Assembly: GCA_016707075.1 (NCBI GenBank) | Contig: JADJII010000002.1 | Location: forward strand, 372,001-436,000 | DNA: 64,000 bases | Source of the DNA: Egaibacter danicus | GTDB lineage: Bacteria > Pseudomonadota > Gammaproteobacteria > Burkholderiales > Burkholderiaceae_C | Direction of reading: 5' to 3' | Shown: piece after piece, positions 34,018-42,822 of the stretch | Layout: each line of letters starts with the position of its first letter | How positions within the stretch are numbered: position 1 is the stretch's first letter | Translations under genes and position numbers: made by a program | The notes under the pieces: generated by a model | The model's input: the letters and a program-made list of their open reading frames with translations, nothing else | Told to the model about the DNA's origin: nothing | Databases searched by the model: none

Positions 34018-35599
34018 ATGAATGCACTGCTCTCCGTCTCTGACAAAACCGGCATCCTCGAATTCGCGCAAGCACTGCATACACTCGGCATCAAGCTGAT
34101 CTCGACCGGCGGTACAGCCAAACTGCTGGCCGATGCAGGCCTGCCTGTGACGGAGGTGGCGGAGCTGACGGGTTTCCCCGAAATGCTGGACGGCCGCGTC
34201 AAAACATTGCACCCCAAGGTGCATGGCGGCCTGCTGGCGCGCCGGGATGTGCCCGAACACATGGCTGCTCTCAAGACCCACGGTATCGACACGATCGACC
34301 TGCTGGTGGTTAACCTGTATCCGTTTGAAGCGACGGTGGCCAAACCAGGCTGCACGCTGGAAGACGCGATCGAGAACATCGACATTGGTGGCCCGGCCAT
34401 GGTTCGCTCCGCAGCCAAAAACTGGAAAGATGTGGGCGTGCTCACCGATGCGTCGCAGTACGCGGTGGTGCTGGATGAGCTCAAAGCCAGTGGCAAGCTC
34501 ACTGACAAGACCAAATTTGCGCTGTCCGTAGCAGCGTTCAACCGCATCAGCCAGTACGACGGTGCGATTTCTGACTACCTGTCCGGTATTCAGCCCGATG
34601 GCAGTCATGCGTTGTTCTCGGGCCAGGCCAACGGCCGGTTTGTGAAGCTGCAGGATTTGCGGTACGGCGAAAACCCGCACCAGCAGGCCGCGTTTTACCG
34701 GGATCTGTACCCCGCACCGGGTTCGCTGGTGACGGCCAAACAACTGCACGGCAAGGAGCTCAGCTTCAACAACATTGCCGATGCCGACGCTGCGTGGGAG
34801 TGCGTGAAAAGTTTTGATGCGCCCGCGTGCGTAATCGTCAAACACGCCAACCCGTGTGGCGTGGCCGTTGGCGCTGATGCGCTGGAGGCCTACAGCAAGG
34901 CATTCAAGACCGACCCGACCTCCGCTTTTGGTGGCATCATTTCCCTGAACCGTATACTGGATGAGCGTGGTGCGCTACAGATATCGAAGCAGTTTGTCGA
35001 GGTGCTGATGGCGCCCGGCTACCTGCCGGAAGCGCTGGAAGGTGTTCAAGACCAAGGTCAATGTACGCATTCTGCAGATTGATCTTCCCACCAACACCGG
35101 CCCCGGCAAGAGCGCCTGGGACAACGGCCGCAACGCGGTTGATGTGAAGCGTGTGGGCTCAGGCCTGCTGATGCAGACGGCGGATAACCGCGAGTTGACA
35201 CTGGCCGATTTGAAGGTGGTGACAACCGTGCAGCCAACTGTACAACAGCTTCAGGACCTGCTGTTTGCCTGGAAAGTGGCCAAGTATGTGAAGTCCAACG
35301 CCATCGTGTTCTGCGCGGGCGGCATGACCATGGGTGTGGGGGCGGGCCAGATGAGCCGCCTGGACTCGGCGCGCATTGCCAGCATCAAGGCGCAGCACGC
35401 AGGTCTGTCATTGCAGGGCACGGTTGTGGCCAGTGACGCGTTCTTCCCGTTCCGGGACGGGCTGGATGTGGTGGTGGACGCTGGTGCCACCTGCGTGATT
35501 CAGCCTGGCGGCAGCATGCGCGATGACGAGGTGATTGCCGCTGCCAATGAGCGCGGCGTGGCCATGGTTTACAGCGGCGTGCGCCACTTCAGGCATTAA
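34018..35599 (+). pseudogene. purH: purH, IMP cyclohydrolase/AICAR formyltransferase, broken by +1 frameshift
   Basis: The last two steps of purine synthesis. The N-terminal cyclohydrolase domain (MNALLSVSDKTGILEFAQAL...) runs in one frame to about 35040, then the reading frame jumps to one starting at 35042 (FKTKVNVRILQID...) and continues through the formyltransferase domain to RHFRH at 35599. One extra G in the GG at 35041-35042 accounts for it: without it, PEALE-VFKTKVN reads straight through to 526 residues, the normal length. All conserved parts are otherwise intact (HPKVHGG, VKHANPCG, SAFGGIIS, AGGMTMGVGAGQMSR), which points to a sequencing error or very recent mutation. Confidence 0.9.
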
Positions 35600-35606
35600 C
35601 CTGATT

Positions 35607-35639
35607 GCGCTGACTCGCCACCCGGTGTTGGGTCAGCGC
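35607..35639. terminator. Possible two-way terminator between purH and the glycine-zipper gene
   Basis: GCGCTGAC (35607-35614) pairs with GTCAGCGC (35632-35639) across a 17-base loop. The genes on either side converge. There is no T tract, and the right arm overlaps the stop codon of the minus-strand gene, so the call is weak. Confidence 0.35.
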
Positions 35640-36340
35640 CAGTGCCCGTGGCCGTAGTGGCCGCGGGACCAGCCCAGATTCAAATTCACGCCGACCGGTG
35701 GGTAGTAGGCCCGAGAGTAGTAATAGGTCGGGTAAGCCGGATAAGCCGTTGGCTGCACAGCCACATAAACCGGCTGCTGCTGGATAATGACTTGTTGTTG
35801 AGGTATCGCAGGTTGCGCCATCTCCTGTTGGTAGTATGGCTGCGTGCCATCGGCCATTTGCGCCTGCGGTTGTGACGCGCCAACCGGACTGATTTGCAAT
35901 TTCACGTAAGGGCCGGGGTCACTTGGCATTTGCACCGAGTACTGCTTGCCAGCGTATTCGTAAACCACGTTGTAAGCAGTCGTCCGGTTTTCATAAAAAG
36001 TCTGCGTGGTGCAGTTCTGCACGTTTTGCATCTGCGTTGGGCCGGAGCCTTCGATCCGGTCGCCCAGAATGGCGCCGCCCAGCACACCCAGAATGGTCGC
36101 CGCTGCACGGCCGCTGCCACCGCCGACAGCATTGCCCATCGCGCCACCCGCAATCCCGCCGATGACGGCACCCGCACCGGATTTTTGCGACTGCACCGGC
36201 ACCGCTTCGGTTGTGCACACCTGGCGTGGCACACCCACCTGGTTGACGACGGGTGTGCTGGAGATGACGCGCCCCATTTCCTGGGCTGCACTCAACCCGG
36301 CTGTTCCAGCCAGTGCCAGCAGAAAGACGGTCTTTTTCAT
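35633..36340 (-). CDS. Secreted glycine-zipper 2TM-domain protein, 235 aa
   Basis: A signal peptide (MKKTVFLLALAGTAGLSAAQ) is followed by a glycine zipper (GAVIGGIAGGAMGNAVGGGSGRAAATILGVLGGAILG is the span at about residues 55-92), a small domain with one Cys, and a C-terminal Gln/Pro/Tyr-rich tail ending SRGHYGHGHWR. Glycine zippers of this type (Rick_17kDa/SlyB-like) insert in the outer membrane; function is unknown. The start at 36340 has AAGGAG 7 bp upstream. Confidence 0.88.
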   Translation of the reverse strand: MKKTVFLLALAGTAGLSAAQEMGRVISSTPVVNQVGVPRQVCTTEAVPVQSQKSGAGAVIGGIAGGAMGNAVGGGSGRAAATILGVLGGAILGDRIEGSGPTQMQNVQNCTTQTFYENRTTAYNVVYEYAGKQYSVQMPSDPGPYVKLQISPVGASQPQAQMADGTQPYYQQEMAQPAIPQQQVIIQQQPVYVAVQPTAYPAYPTYYYSRAYYPPVGVNLNLGWSRGHYGHGHWR

Positions 36341-36539
36341 GGAGAACTCCTTGCTCGTTACCAAGCTACCACGAAGCGCGTGAGTGCTTTGAAGAAGTCT
36401 AGTTCGCGGACAGGTCGATTTCAATGAAGGCCAGGTAAAGCACGCGTAACAATCGGATACATCTTCTGGTGCGCCCACTGATCCTGCTCACTGCGGATTC
36501 AACATCAATAGGGTGTGAGAACCGTACTTTTACCAATGA

Positions 36540-36592
36540 AAAGTGGTCTTAGCCCATGTGTAATATGCGTGAGTAGCTATAAAAACTATAGC
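36540..36592 (+). repeat. Dispersed hairpin repeat, copy 6, overlapping the hemL stop codon
   Basis: AAGTGGTCTTAGCCCATGTGTAATATGCGTGAGTAGCTAT is followed by AAAAACTATAGC. The minus-strand hemL stop (36586-36588) lies inside the ATAGC arm, so this repeat provides the end of the hemL reading frame. Confidence 0.8.
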
Positions 36593-37890
36593 GTCCTGAA
36601 AACATCCCGCGCGATGGCAACCGTCTCCGCAATGTCCTCCTGCGTGTGAGCCGCACTGACAAAGCCAGCCTCATACAGCGCGGGTGCGATGTACACACCA
36701 CGATCGAGCAGACCATGAAAAAGCCGGTTGAAGCGTGGAGAATCCGTCTTCATCACCTGTGAATAATTGGCGGGCAGGGCGTCCAGCAGGAAGAAGCCGA
36801 ACATGCCACCTTCGCTGTCGGCACAAAACGCCACGCCAGCTTCGTTTGCCACCTGCTGCAGACCTGCCACCAGCGAGCGGGTGCGCGCAGACAGCGCGTC
36901 AAAGAAACCGGGCTTGCTGATTTCCCGCAGCGTGGCCAGCCCACAGGCCGTGGCCACCGGGTTGCCGGACAGGGTCCCGGCCTGATAGACCGGGCCCAGC
37001 GGCGCCAGTTGTTCCATCACGGCGCGGGAGCCACCAAACGCCGCCAGCGGCATGCCGCCGCCGATGACCTTGCCCATCACCGTCATGTCGGGCGCAAAGC
37101 CCGGAATGGACTGAGCGTAAACACTTTGTGCGCTGCCCAGAGCCACCCGGAAGCCGGTCATTACCTCGTCAAACACCAGCAGCGCGCCATACTGCGTGCA
37201 CAGCTCGCGGCAGCGTTGCATGAAAGGCACAGAGGCGCGAACAAAATTCATGTTGCCCGCAATCGGCTCAATCATCAGGCAGGCCAACTCCCTGCCGTGC
37301 AAGGCAAAGGCTTCTTCCAGCTGGGTGACGTTGTTGTACTCCAGCACCAGCGTGTCGCGCACCACTTCAGGCGGCACACCCGGGCTGGTAGGGTTGCCAA
37401 AGGTGGCCAGGCCCGAGCCGGCTTTGACCAGCAGCGCGTCGGCGTGCCCGTGATAACAGCCCTCGAACTTGATGAACTTGTTGCGCCCCGTGGCGCCCCG
37501 CGCCAGCCGGATGGCGCTCATCGCCGCTTCAGTGCCCGAGCTGACCAGGCGAACCATCTCGATGGATGGCACCAGGCGAATGAGCTCTTCCGCCAGCTCG
37601 ACTTCCCGCTCGGTCGGGGCGCCATAGGAGAAGCCTTCGAGCACGGCTTTTTGCACGGCTTCCACCACAACCGGGTGACCATGCCCCAGGATCATCGGAC
37701 CCCAGGAGCCGATGTAATCAATATGGCGCTTGCCATTGGCGTCCCAGAAGTAGGCGCCCTGTGCACGCTGCACAAACCGCGGCGTGCCACCTACGGCCTT
37801 GAAGGCGCGTACGGGTGAGTTCACACCACCGGGGATCGATTGTCGGGCGCGTTCGAACAACGCGTCGTTCTGGTCAGTGTTTGGTTTCAT
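36586..37890 (-). CDS. hemL: Glutamate-1-semialdehyde 2,1-aminomutase
   Basis: A PLP enzyme that makes 5-aminolevulinate, the tetrapyrrole precursor. The 434-residue protein has PGGVNSPVRAF, the PLP regions VSSGTEAAMSAIRLARG and FDEVMTGFR, and the Schiff-base lysine in TVMGKVIGGGMPLAAFGG. The start MKPNTDQND at 37890 gives normal length. It overlaps the upstream thiD-like gene by 17 bp, and its stop codon lies inside a dispersed repeat. Confidence 0.97.
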   Translation of the reverse strand: MKPNTDQNDALFERARQSIPGGVNSPVRAFKAVGGTPRFVQRAQGAYFWDANGKRHIDYIGSWGPMILGHGHPVVVEAVQKAVLEGFSYGAPTEREVELAEELIRLVPSIEMVRLVSSGTEAAMSAIRLARGATGRNKFIKFEGCYHGHADALLVKAGSGLATFGNPTSPGVPPEVVRDTLVLEYNNVTQLEEAFALHGRELACLMIEPIAGNMNFVRASVPFMQRCRELCTQYGALLVFDEVMTGFRVALGSAQSVYAQSIPGFAPDMTVMGKVIGGGMPLAAFGGSRAVMEQLAPLGPVYQAGTLSGNPVATACGLATLREISKPGFFDALSARTRSLVAGLQQVANEAGVAFCADSEGGMFGFFLLDALPANYSQVMKTDSPRFNRLFHGLLDRGVYIAPALYEAGFVSAAHTQEDIAETVAIARDVFRTL

Positions 37891-38803
37891 GAGTTGGTAT
37901 CTCAAAGCCATGAAGGACATCGGGTCCCTCATGGGCAGCTTCATCATCATCATCGGTTTCAGATTGAGCCCAGAACAGCCGGTCTGGCAGCACGTTTCCC
38001 ATGCCGGGGCGAAAGCCGCTGTCCAGGCAGCGGTCCAGGTAACTCAGGGCCTCCTTGAAGGCTTCAGCCAGATCGGTGCCGCTGGCCAGCAAGGCAGCCA
38101 GAGCGGCCGACAAGGTGTCGCCGGCACCTGAGAATACGGCCTCAAAACGCTCGAACTTCTCGCTACCCACAACAGATTGCGGAGACGCCAACACGTTGTC
38201 GATGAATTGATCGGGCAAAGGGATGCCGGTGACGAGGGTATAGGGCACCCCCAACTCATGCGCAGCACGTGCAATGTCACGTGCGGTGGGGTTTTTCTCT
38301 GAACTCCAGTCCGGAAGCAGCCATCGCCACAACGTACTGTGGTTTCCAACCAACACCGTTGTCTGTGGCAAAACCAGTTCGCGAAAGGCGTCCAGATAGA
38401 GGTCAATCTGGACTTCGTTCCACCACGACAGGTTGGGCATATAGGCCACCAGAGGGATGTCGGCGTAGTCCGTTGCGATCCCTGCAACCGCACTCAGGTT
38501 CTCTGGCGAGCCTACAAAACCGACCTTGATGACCTGAACTGGAACGTCTTCAAGAATGACTCGCGCCTGCTCGGAAACAGCCTCTTCGTCGAGTGGAAAG
38601 TGGTCAAAGATTTCGGCAGTGTCCCGAGCGTAACTGCCGGTCATGATCGGCAACGCGTGTGCGCCAACCGATGCGATCGCGGTGACGTCACCGGACAGGC
38701 CGCCAGCCCCGCTGGGGTCGTTGGAATTGAAAACCAGAACGCAGGCGGGATGCGAAGGTTCAGCTTCTTCAGGTTGAATGGTTGAGGCGTCTGGATGAAC
38801 CAT
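37874..38803 (-). CDS. ThiD-like hydroxymethylpyrimidine/phosphomethylpyrimidine kinase
   Basis: A 309-residue ribokinase-fold kinase of the ThiD branch, expected to phosphorylate HMP or HMP-P for thiamine. NDPSGAGGLSGDVTAIASVGAHALP aligns with the ThiD substrate loop, but the C-terminal motif is FSGAGDTLSAALAALL: Asp replaces the catalytic Cys of canonical ThiD (GTGCTLSAA). Both ends carry acidic tails (PEEAEPS; SETDDDDEAAHEG). No other thi genes are near. It is divergent from rubredoxin and upstream of hemL, an arrangement conserved in Betaproteobacteria. Substrate is uncertain. Confidence 0.85.
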   Translation of the reverse strand: MVHPDASTIQPEEAEPSHPACVLVFNSNDPSGAGGLSGDVTAIASVGAHALPIMTGSYARDTAEIFDHFPLDEEAVSEQARVILEDVPVQVIKVGFVGSPENLSAVAGIATDYADIPLVAYMPNLSWWNEVQIDLYLDAFRELVLPQTTVLVGNHSTLWRWLLPDWSSEKNPTARDIARAAHELGVPYTLVTGIPLPDQFIDNVLASPQSVVGSEKFERFEAVFSGAGDTLSAALAALLASGTDLAEAFKEALSYLDRCLDSGFRPGMGNVLPDRLFWAQSETDDDDEAAHEGPDVLHGFEIPTHETKH

Positions 38804-38918
38804 GATCTTGCCCGTTGAATTGGTGGGGCAGAATGTCGTTCGTTGATGCGAGTCAGGTGCAAATTGCCTGCATCGCGTCTATACAATCGTTGCATTCTAT
38901 TCGAAGGCCCCTTAAGCT

Positions 38919-39092
38919 GTGCGTGATACAAAAACTTGGATGTGTCTGATCTGTGGCTGGATCTATGACGAAGAACTGGGAGCCCCTGACGACGGTATTG
39001 CGCCGGGTACGTTGTGGGCCGATGTGCCGATGAACTGGACCTGTCCCGAGTGCGGTGCGCGCAAGGAAGATTTTGAAATGGTCCAGATTTAG
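38919..39092 (+). CDS. Rubredoxin, 57 aa
   Basis: A small one-iron electron carrier, reading from GTG at 38919: RDTKTWMCLICGWIYDEE..., with GAPDDGIAPGTLWADVP in the middle and WTCPECGARKEDFEMV near the end. Both CxxC knuckles (CLIC, CPEC) that bind the iron are present. An ATG at 38940 would cut into the first strand and is unlikely. It is divergent from the ThiD-like gene and 87 bp upstream of pilG, the common Betaproteobacterial order. Confidence 0.95.
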   Translation: MRDTKTWMCLICGWIYDEELGAPDDGIAPGTLWADVPMNWTCPECGARKEDFEMVQI

Positions 39093-39179
39093 CAGCATGT
39101 TCTGGGGTTGGGTGGCAAGGGTCCTGATCAACAATAGGTTGGGCAGGAACATCGTCTTGTTAATACGAATGGATCGAAC

Positions 39180-39557
39180 TTGAAAGTACTGGTCATTGAC
39201 GACAGCAATACGATCCGGCGGAGTGCCGAGATATTCCTCAAGCAGGGTGGGCACGACGTCATGCTCGCCGAGGATGGCTTCGATGCCTTGGCCAAAGTCA
39301 ACGACTACCAGCCAAACGTCATTTTCTGTGACATTCTGATGCCCCGTCTGGATGGGTATCAAACCTGCGCCATCATCAAGCGCAACAACAAGTTTTCGGG
39401 TGTACCCGTTGTCATGCTGTCGTCCAAGGACGGGGTTTTCGACAAGGCGCGTGGACGCATGGTGGGTGCCCAGGACTATTTGACCAAACCTTTTACCAAA
39501 GACCAACTATTGCAGGCTGTCCAGCAGGTCGGAACAGTGTTGCAAGGAGAGCCCTGA
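39180..39557 (+). CDS. pilG: Twitching motility response regulator PilG
   Basis: A 125-residue single-domain receiver of the Pil-Chp system that promotes pilus extension and cAMP signalling. It has the acidic pocket VIDDSNTIRRSAEIFL, phospho-Asp in VIFCDILMPRLDGYQT, and Lys in YLTKPFTKDQLLQAV. The start is TTG at 39180: the only nearby ATG (39169) runs into a stop after four codons. It overlaps pilH by 1 bp. Confidence 0.94.
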   Translation: MKVLVIDDSNTIRRSAEIFLKQGGHDVMLAEDGFDALAKVNDYQPNVIFCDILMPRLDGYQTCAIIKRNNKFSGVPVVMLSSKDGVFDKARGRMVGAQDYLTKPFTKDQLLQAVQQVGTVLQGEP

Positions 39558-39922
39558 TGCCTATTCAAAAAGTATTGATCGTGGATGATTCCAAGACGGA
39601 GTTGATGTTTTTGACGGACTTGCTGCAAACGAATGGCATGTCGGTCCGTACGGCGCAGGGGGCTGATGAGGCGTTTCGCAAACTGGCTGAGGAAAAGCCG
39701 GATTTGATTCTGATGGACGTGGTCATGCCGGGCCAGAACGGCTATCAGCTCACTCGGGCAATCAATCGGTTGCCGGAGTACGCAAATATTCCCATCATCA
39801 TGTGCACCAGCAAAAATCTCGAGACCGACCGGGTATGGGGGCTGCGCCAGGGAGCAAAAGATTATGTGACCAAGCCGGTCGATCCAGCTGAGCTGATGGC
39901 CAAAGTCAAGGCGTTGGGCTAA
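39557..39922 (+). CDS. pilH: Twitching motility response regulator PilH
   Basis: A 121-residue single-domain receiver, the second of the Pil-Chp pair, controlling pilus retraction. It has VLIVDDSKTELMFL, phospho-Asp in LILMDVVMPGQNGYQLTR, Thr in IIMCTSKNLETDRVWGLRQGA and Lys in YVTKPVDPAEL. It overlaps the pilG stop and precedes pilI by 10 bp. Confidence 0.94.
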   Translation: MPIQKVLIVDDSKTELMFLTDLLQTNGMSVRTAQGADEAFRKLAEEKPDLILMDVVMPGQNGYQLTRAINRLPEYANIPIIMCTSKNLETDRVWGLRQGAKDYVTKPVDPAELMAKVKALG

Positions 39923-39932
39923 ATACAGACCC

Positions 39933-40472
39933 ATGGCTAATCGCGAAGCCCTCCGAGAACTTCAGACCCGTCTGGCCAGCCGATTGCAAGCTGCTCGCGA
40001 AGAGGGCGTGGCAGTGTCGTGGCTGGCCGTCAAGGCCGGTGGAGTCCAGTACCTCTTTCCATTGGCGCAATCCGGAGAAATTTTCCCGCTGGCGAGTGTC
40101 CAGCCTGTACCTTACGCCCAGTCATGGTTCCTGGGCGTGATCAACTTGCGGGGTGGCCTGTATGGCTTGGCTGACTTGGCCGGTCTGGTGCAAGGCACCG
40201 CAGTGGTACCCAGGTTCGAACGCCTTGAACGGGCAACATCGGATGCACGTGTGATCACCCTGAATGCTGCGCTGGAGGTGAATTGTGCGCTACTGGTTGA
40301 CAGTCTTGCCGGGCTTCGGAATCTGGCGTCCTTCACGGGCTCTGTCGCCCCTGATCCGGGTGCCCCCTCCTTTTTTGGCAACCGCTACACGGATATTGGT
40401 GGTGACGTGTGGCAGGAAATTGATCTGCGCTCCTTGTCCCAGTTCCAGGGCTTTTTGAACATCAATGCTTAA
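39933..40472 (+). CDS. pilI: CheW-like adaptor PilI
   Basis: A 179-residue CheW-domain protein that links the receptor PilJ to the kinase ChpA. It has LASRLQAAREEGVAVSWLAV at the N-terminus, the CheW core QSWFLGVINLRGGLYGLADLAGL (equivalent to the RGxxxPVxDL region) and CALLVDSLAGLRNL. It lies between pilH and pilJ as in other Pil-Chp operons. Confidence 0.92.
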   Translation: MANREALRELQTRLASRLQAAREEGVAVSWLAVKAGGVQYLFPLAQSGEIFPLASVQPVPYAQSWFLGVINLRGGLYGLADLAGLVQGTAVVPRFERLERATSDARVITLNAALEVNCALLVDSLAGLRNLASFTGSVAPDPGAPSFFGNRYTDIGGDVWQEIDLRSLSQFQGFLNINA

Positions 40473-40497
40473 GTTAGCGAACCTTTAAGGCTGCATC

Positions 40498-42777
40498 ATG
40501 TCTGTTGTTGATCAACTGAAAAATCTATTTGCAAAAAAGACACCTGATTCGGAGTCAGAGGCAGGCTTGAGTCTTTCGGAGCCGGATGCAACGGTTGACC
40601 CAGCCGCTACCGTGGCAATGCCATCGCGAGAGGAGGTTGAGGCCGAGTTTTCGATTGCCAGCCCCCCGGATGACAACACGCCAGGAATGGATGCTGATCT
40701 GGATTCAGGGGACCTCGTTTCTTTGCCCATTCTGGGAAGAAGAACGGTTCAGCAACACCAGCAGGTGTTGGCCATTCTGCTGGCATTTGCATTGGTGGTG
40801 CTGGGGGCGGTTACTTTTTTGACACTGAACGTATCCGGCTCTGTTGCGCAGCAGCTGTCAGCTACCGGACAGGCGTTGATGCAGTCGCAGCGCCTTGCCA
40901 AAACGGTTTCACAGGCCTTCGTAGGTGGTGTGCAGGCTTTCCCTGACGTTCGCCAGAGTTCTGATGCTCTGGCCCGGTCTGTGCGTGGCCTGAAGTCCGG
41001 TGACGACGAGATGCGACTTAGCCCTCTGGATGCCGAGCAACAGGGTGAGGTGGACAAAATCATGCCCCTCGTTGAGCGTGCGGAGAAAAACGCGTCAACC
41101 GTGATGGCGCAAAAGGATACGCTGACTCAAGCAGGCGGGGCCCTGCGCCAGATCAACCGCCAGTCTGCTGATTTGCTGGAAATTGCCGAGTCGATATCTT
41201 CCCTCAAGCTCGAGAGAAATGCGCCACCCGGTGAAATCTCCGCTGCGGGCCAGCTGGTGATGTTGACTCAGCGTATCGGCAAATCGTCGAATGAGCTTTT
41301 GTCTGCGGAGGGTGTGAGTCCCGAGGCCGTGTTTCTTCTGGGTAAGGACTTGAATTCTTTCAAGGAAATTGGGCAGGGCCTGCTGGATGGCAGTGCCGAA
41401 CTGCGCCTCTCGCCATCCCGCGATCCCCAGATACGTAATCAATTGCAGGCGTTGTTGAAACTTTACGAAGAGACCCGCGCTCAGGCAGGCGGCATTCTGG
41501 GTAATCTCCAAGGGCTGGTGTCAGCGCGTGAGGCTGTTGTGTCCATCGTTGCCGATAGTGACCCTATGCGGGTGGGCCTCGAAGAGCTGCAAGGCAAATT
41601 GTCCGGGCGGGCAGGGCTTGGCAAAGGTTCTCTGGCGGTTCTGGCTCTGGCAGCAGCGTTCGCCTTGCTATGTGCCTCCGGGTTTGCCTATGTGCAGCTG
41701 CAGGACAGCCGTAAACGTCAGATTACGGCCGAAGCTCAGCGAATGGATGCTGAACGTCAGGAACAGGAGGCCAAACGCGTCAATGATGCCAATCAGGCGG
41801 CCATTTTGCGGTTGATGAACGAATTGCAGACTGTTGCTGAAGGCGATCTGACACAGGAAGCGACGGTGACTGAAGATATTACCGGTGCCATTGCTGACTC
41901 GGTGAACTATACGGTGGAGGAACTGCGGGCACTTGTGTCGAACGTGCAAAACACGGCTTCCAGGGTGGCGCAAACGACGGCTGACGTGGATGCCACGTCC
42001 ACCGAACTGCTGGCAGCTTCAAACGAGCAACTCAGTGAAATTCGGGAAACCGGCCGCTCGGTGGTGGATATGGCTACCCGAATCAATGAAGTGTCAGTTC
42101 GTGCGCAGGAGTCGGCATCGGTTGCCCGCCAGTCGCTTCAGGCTGCGGAAACCGGTTTCCAAGCTGTGCAAAACACCATTGGCGGTATGAATTCGATCCG
42201 CGACCAGATTCAGGAGACGTCCAAACGTATCAAGCGGCTGGGTGAGTCCTCACAGGAGATTGGTGAGATTACAGAACTGATTTCTGATATCACCGATCAA
42301 ACCAATGTGCTGGCTTTGAATGCAGCCATTCAGGCGGCTTCAGCCGGTGAGGCCGGCAGGGGCTTCTCTGTGGTTGCTGAGGAAGTTCAGCGACTGGCTG
42401 AGCGCTCTGCGGATGCAACGCGTCAAATTTCTGCGCTGGTGAAGGCGATTCAGACAGACACGCAGGATGCCGTGGCGGCCATGGAACGGTCCACGCAGGG
42501 TGTGGTGGAAGGCGCCAGGCTGTCCGACAACGCCGGTACCGCTTTGACCGAGATTGACCAGGTGTCGCGCAGACTCGCTGAACTGATCGAACAGATTTCA
42601 AGTTCGGCGTCGCGCGAAGCGGGCTTGGCCAACGTTGTGGCAAGCAATATTCAGCATATTTTTGCGGTGACAGAACAAACGGGAGAGGGTACCCGGTCAA
42701 CTGCCACTCAGGTTCGCGAACTGTCACGAATGGCGGATGAATTGCGCCAGTCTGTCTCGCGGTTCAAGATAGCCTGA
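40498..42777 (+). CDS. pilJ: Methyl-accepting chemotaxis-type receptor PilJ
   Basis: The 759-residue receptor of the Pil-Chp system, which senses surface contact through pili. Two membrane helices (about residues 88-108, LAILLAFALVVLGAVTFLTL, and 385-405, SLAVLALAAAFALLCASGFAYV) flank a periplasmic helical PilJ domain. A HAMP-like region follows, then the signalling domain with the hairpin tip TDQTNVLALNAAIQAASAGEAGRGFSVVAEEVQRLAERS. The N-terminal 80 residues are a cytoplasmic acidic extension. It lies 25 bp after pilI and is followed by chpA. Confidence 0.94.
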   Translation: MSVVDQLKNLFAKKTPDSESEAGLSLSEPDATVDPAATVAMPSREEVEAEFSIASPPDDNTPGMDADLDSGDLVSLPILGRRTVQQHQQVLAILLAFALVVLGAVTFLTLNVSGSVAQQLSATGQALMQSQRLAKTVSQAFVGGVQAFPDVRQSSDALARSVRGLKSGDDEMRLSPLDAEQQGEVDKIMPLVERAEKNASTVMAQKDTLTQAGGALRQINRQSADLLEIAESISSLKLERNAPPGEISAAGQLVMLTQRIGKSSNELLSAEGVSPEAVFLLGKDLNSFKEIGQGLLDGSAELRLSPSRDPQIRNQLQALLKLYEETRAQAGGILGNLQGLVSAREAVVSIVADSDPMRVGLEELQGKLSGRAGLGKGSLAVLALAAAFALLCASGFAYVQLQDSRKRQITAEAQRMDAERQEQEAKRVNDANQAAILRLMNELQTVAEGDLTQEATVTEDITGAIADSVNYTVEELRALVSNVQNTASRVAQTTADVDATSTELLAASNEQLSEIRETGRSVVDMATRINEVSVRAQESASVARQSLQAAETGFQAVQNTIGGMNSIRDQIQETSKRIKRLGESSQEIGEITELISDITDQTNVLALNAAIQAASAGEAGRGFSVVAEEVQRLAERSADATRQISALVKAIQTDTQDAVAAMERSTQGVVEGARLSDNAGTALTEIDQVSRRLAELIEQISSSASREAGLANVVASNIQHIFAVTEQTGEGTRSTATQVRELSRMADELRQSVSRFKIA

Positions 42778-42822
42778 GCGCCAGGTATTCTGAAGTTGTC
42801 ATAGGCAGGAGTGCACGAATCC

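Noticed and set aside
35020..35060. Programmed +1 frameshift in purH
   Set aside because: No slippery codon or stop codon at the shift point; a single extra G explains it more simply.
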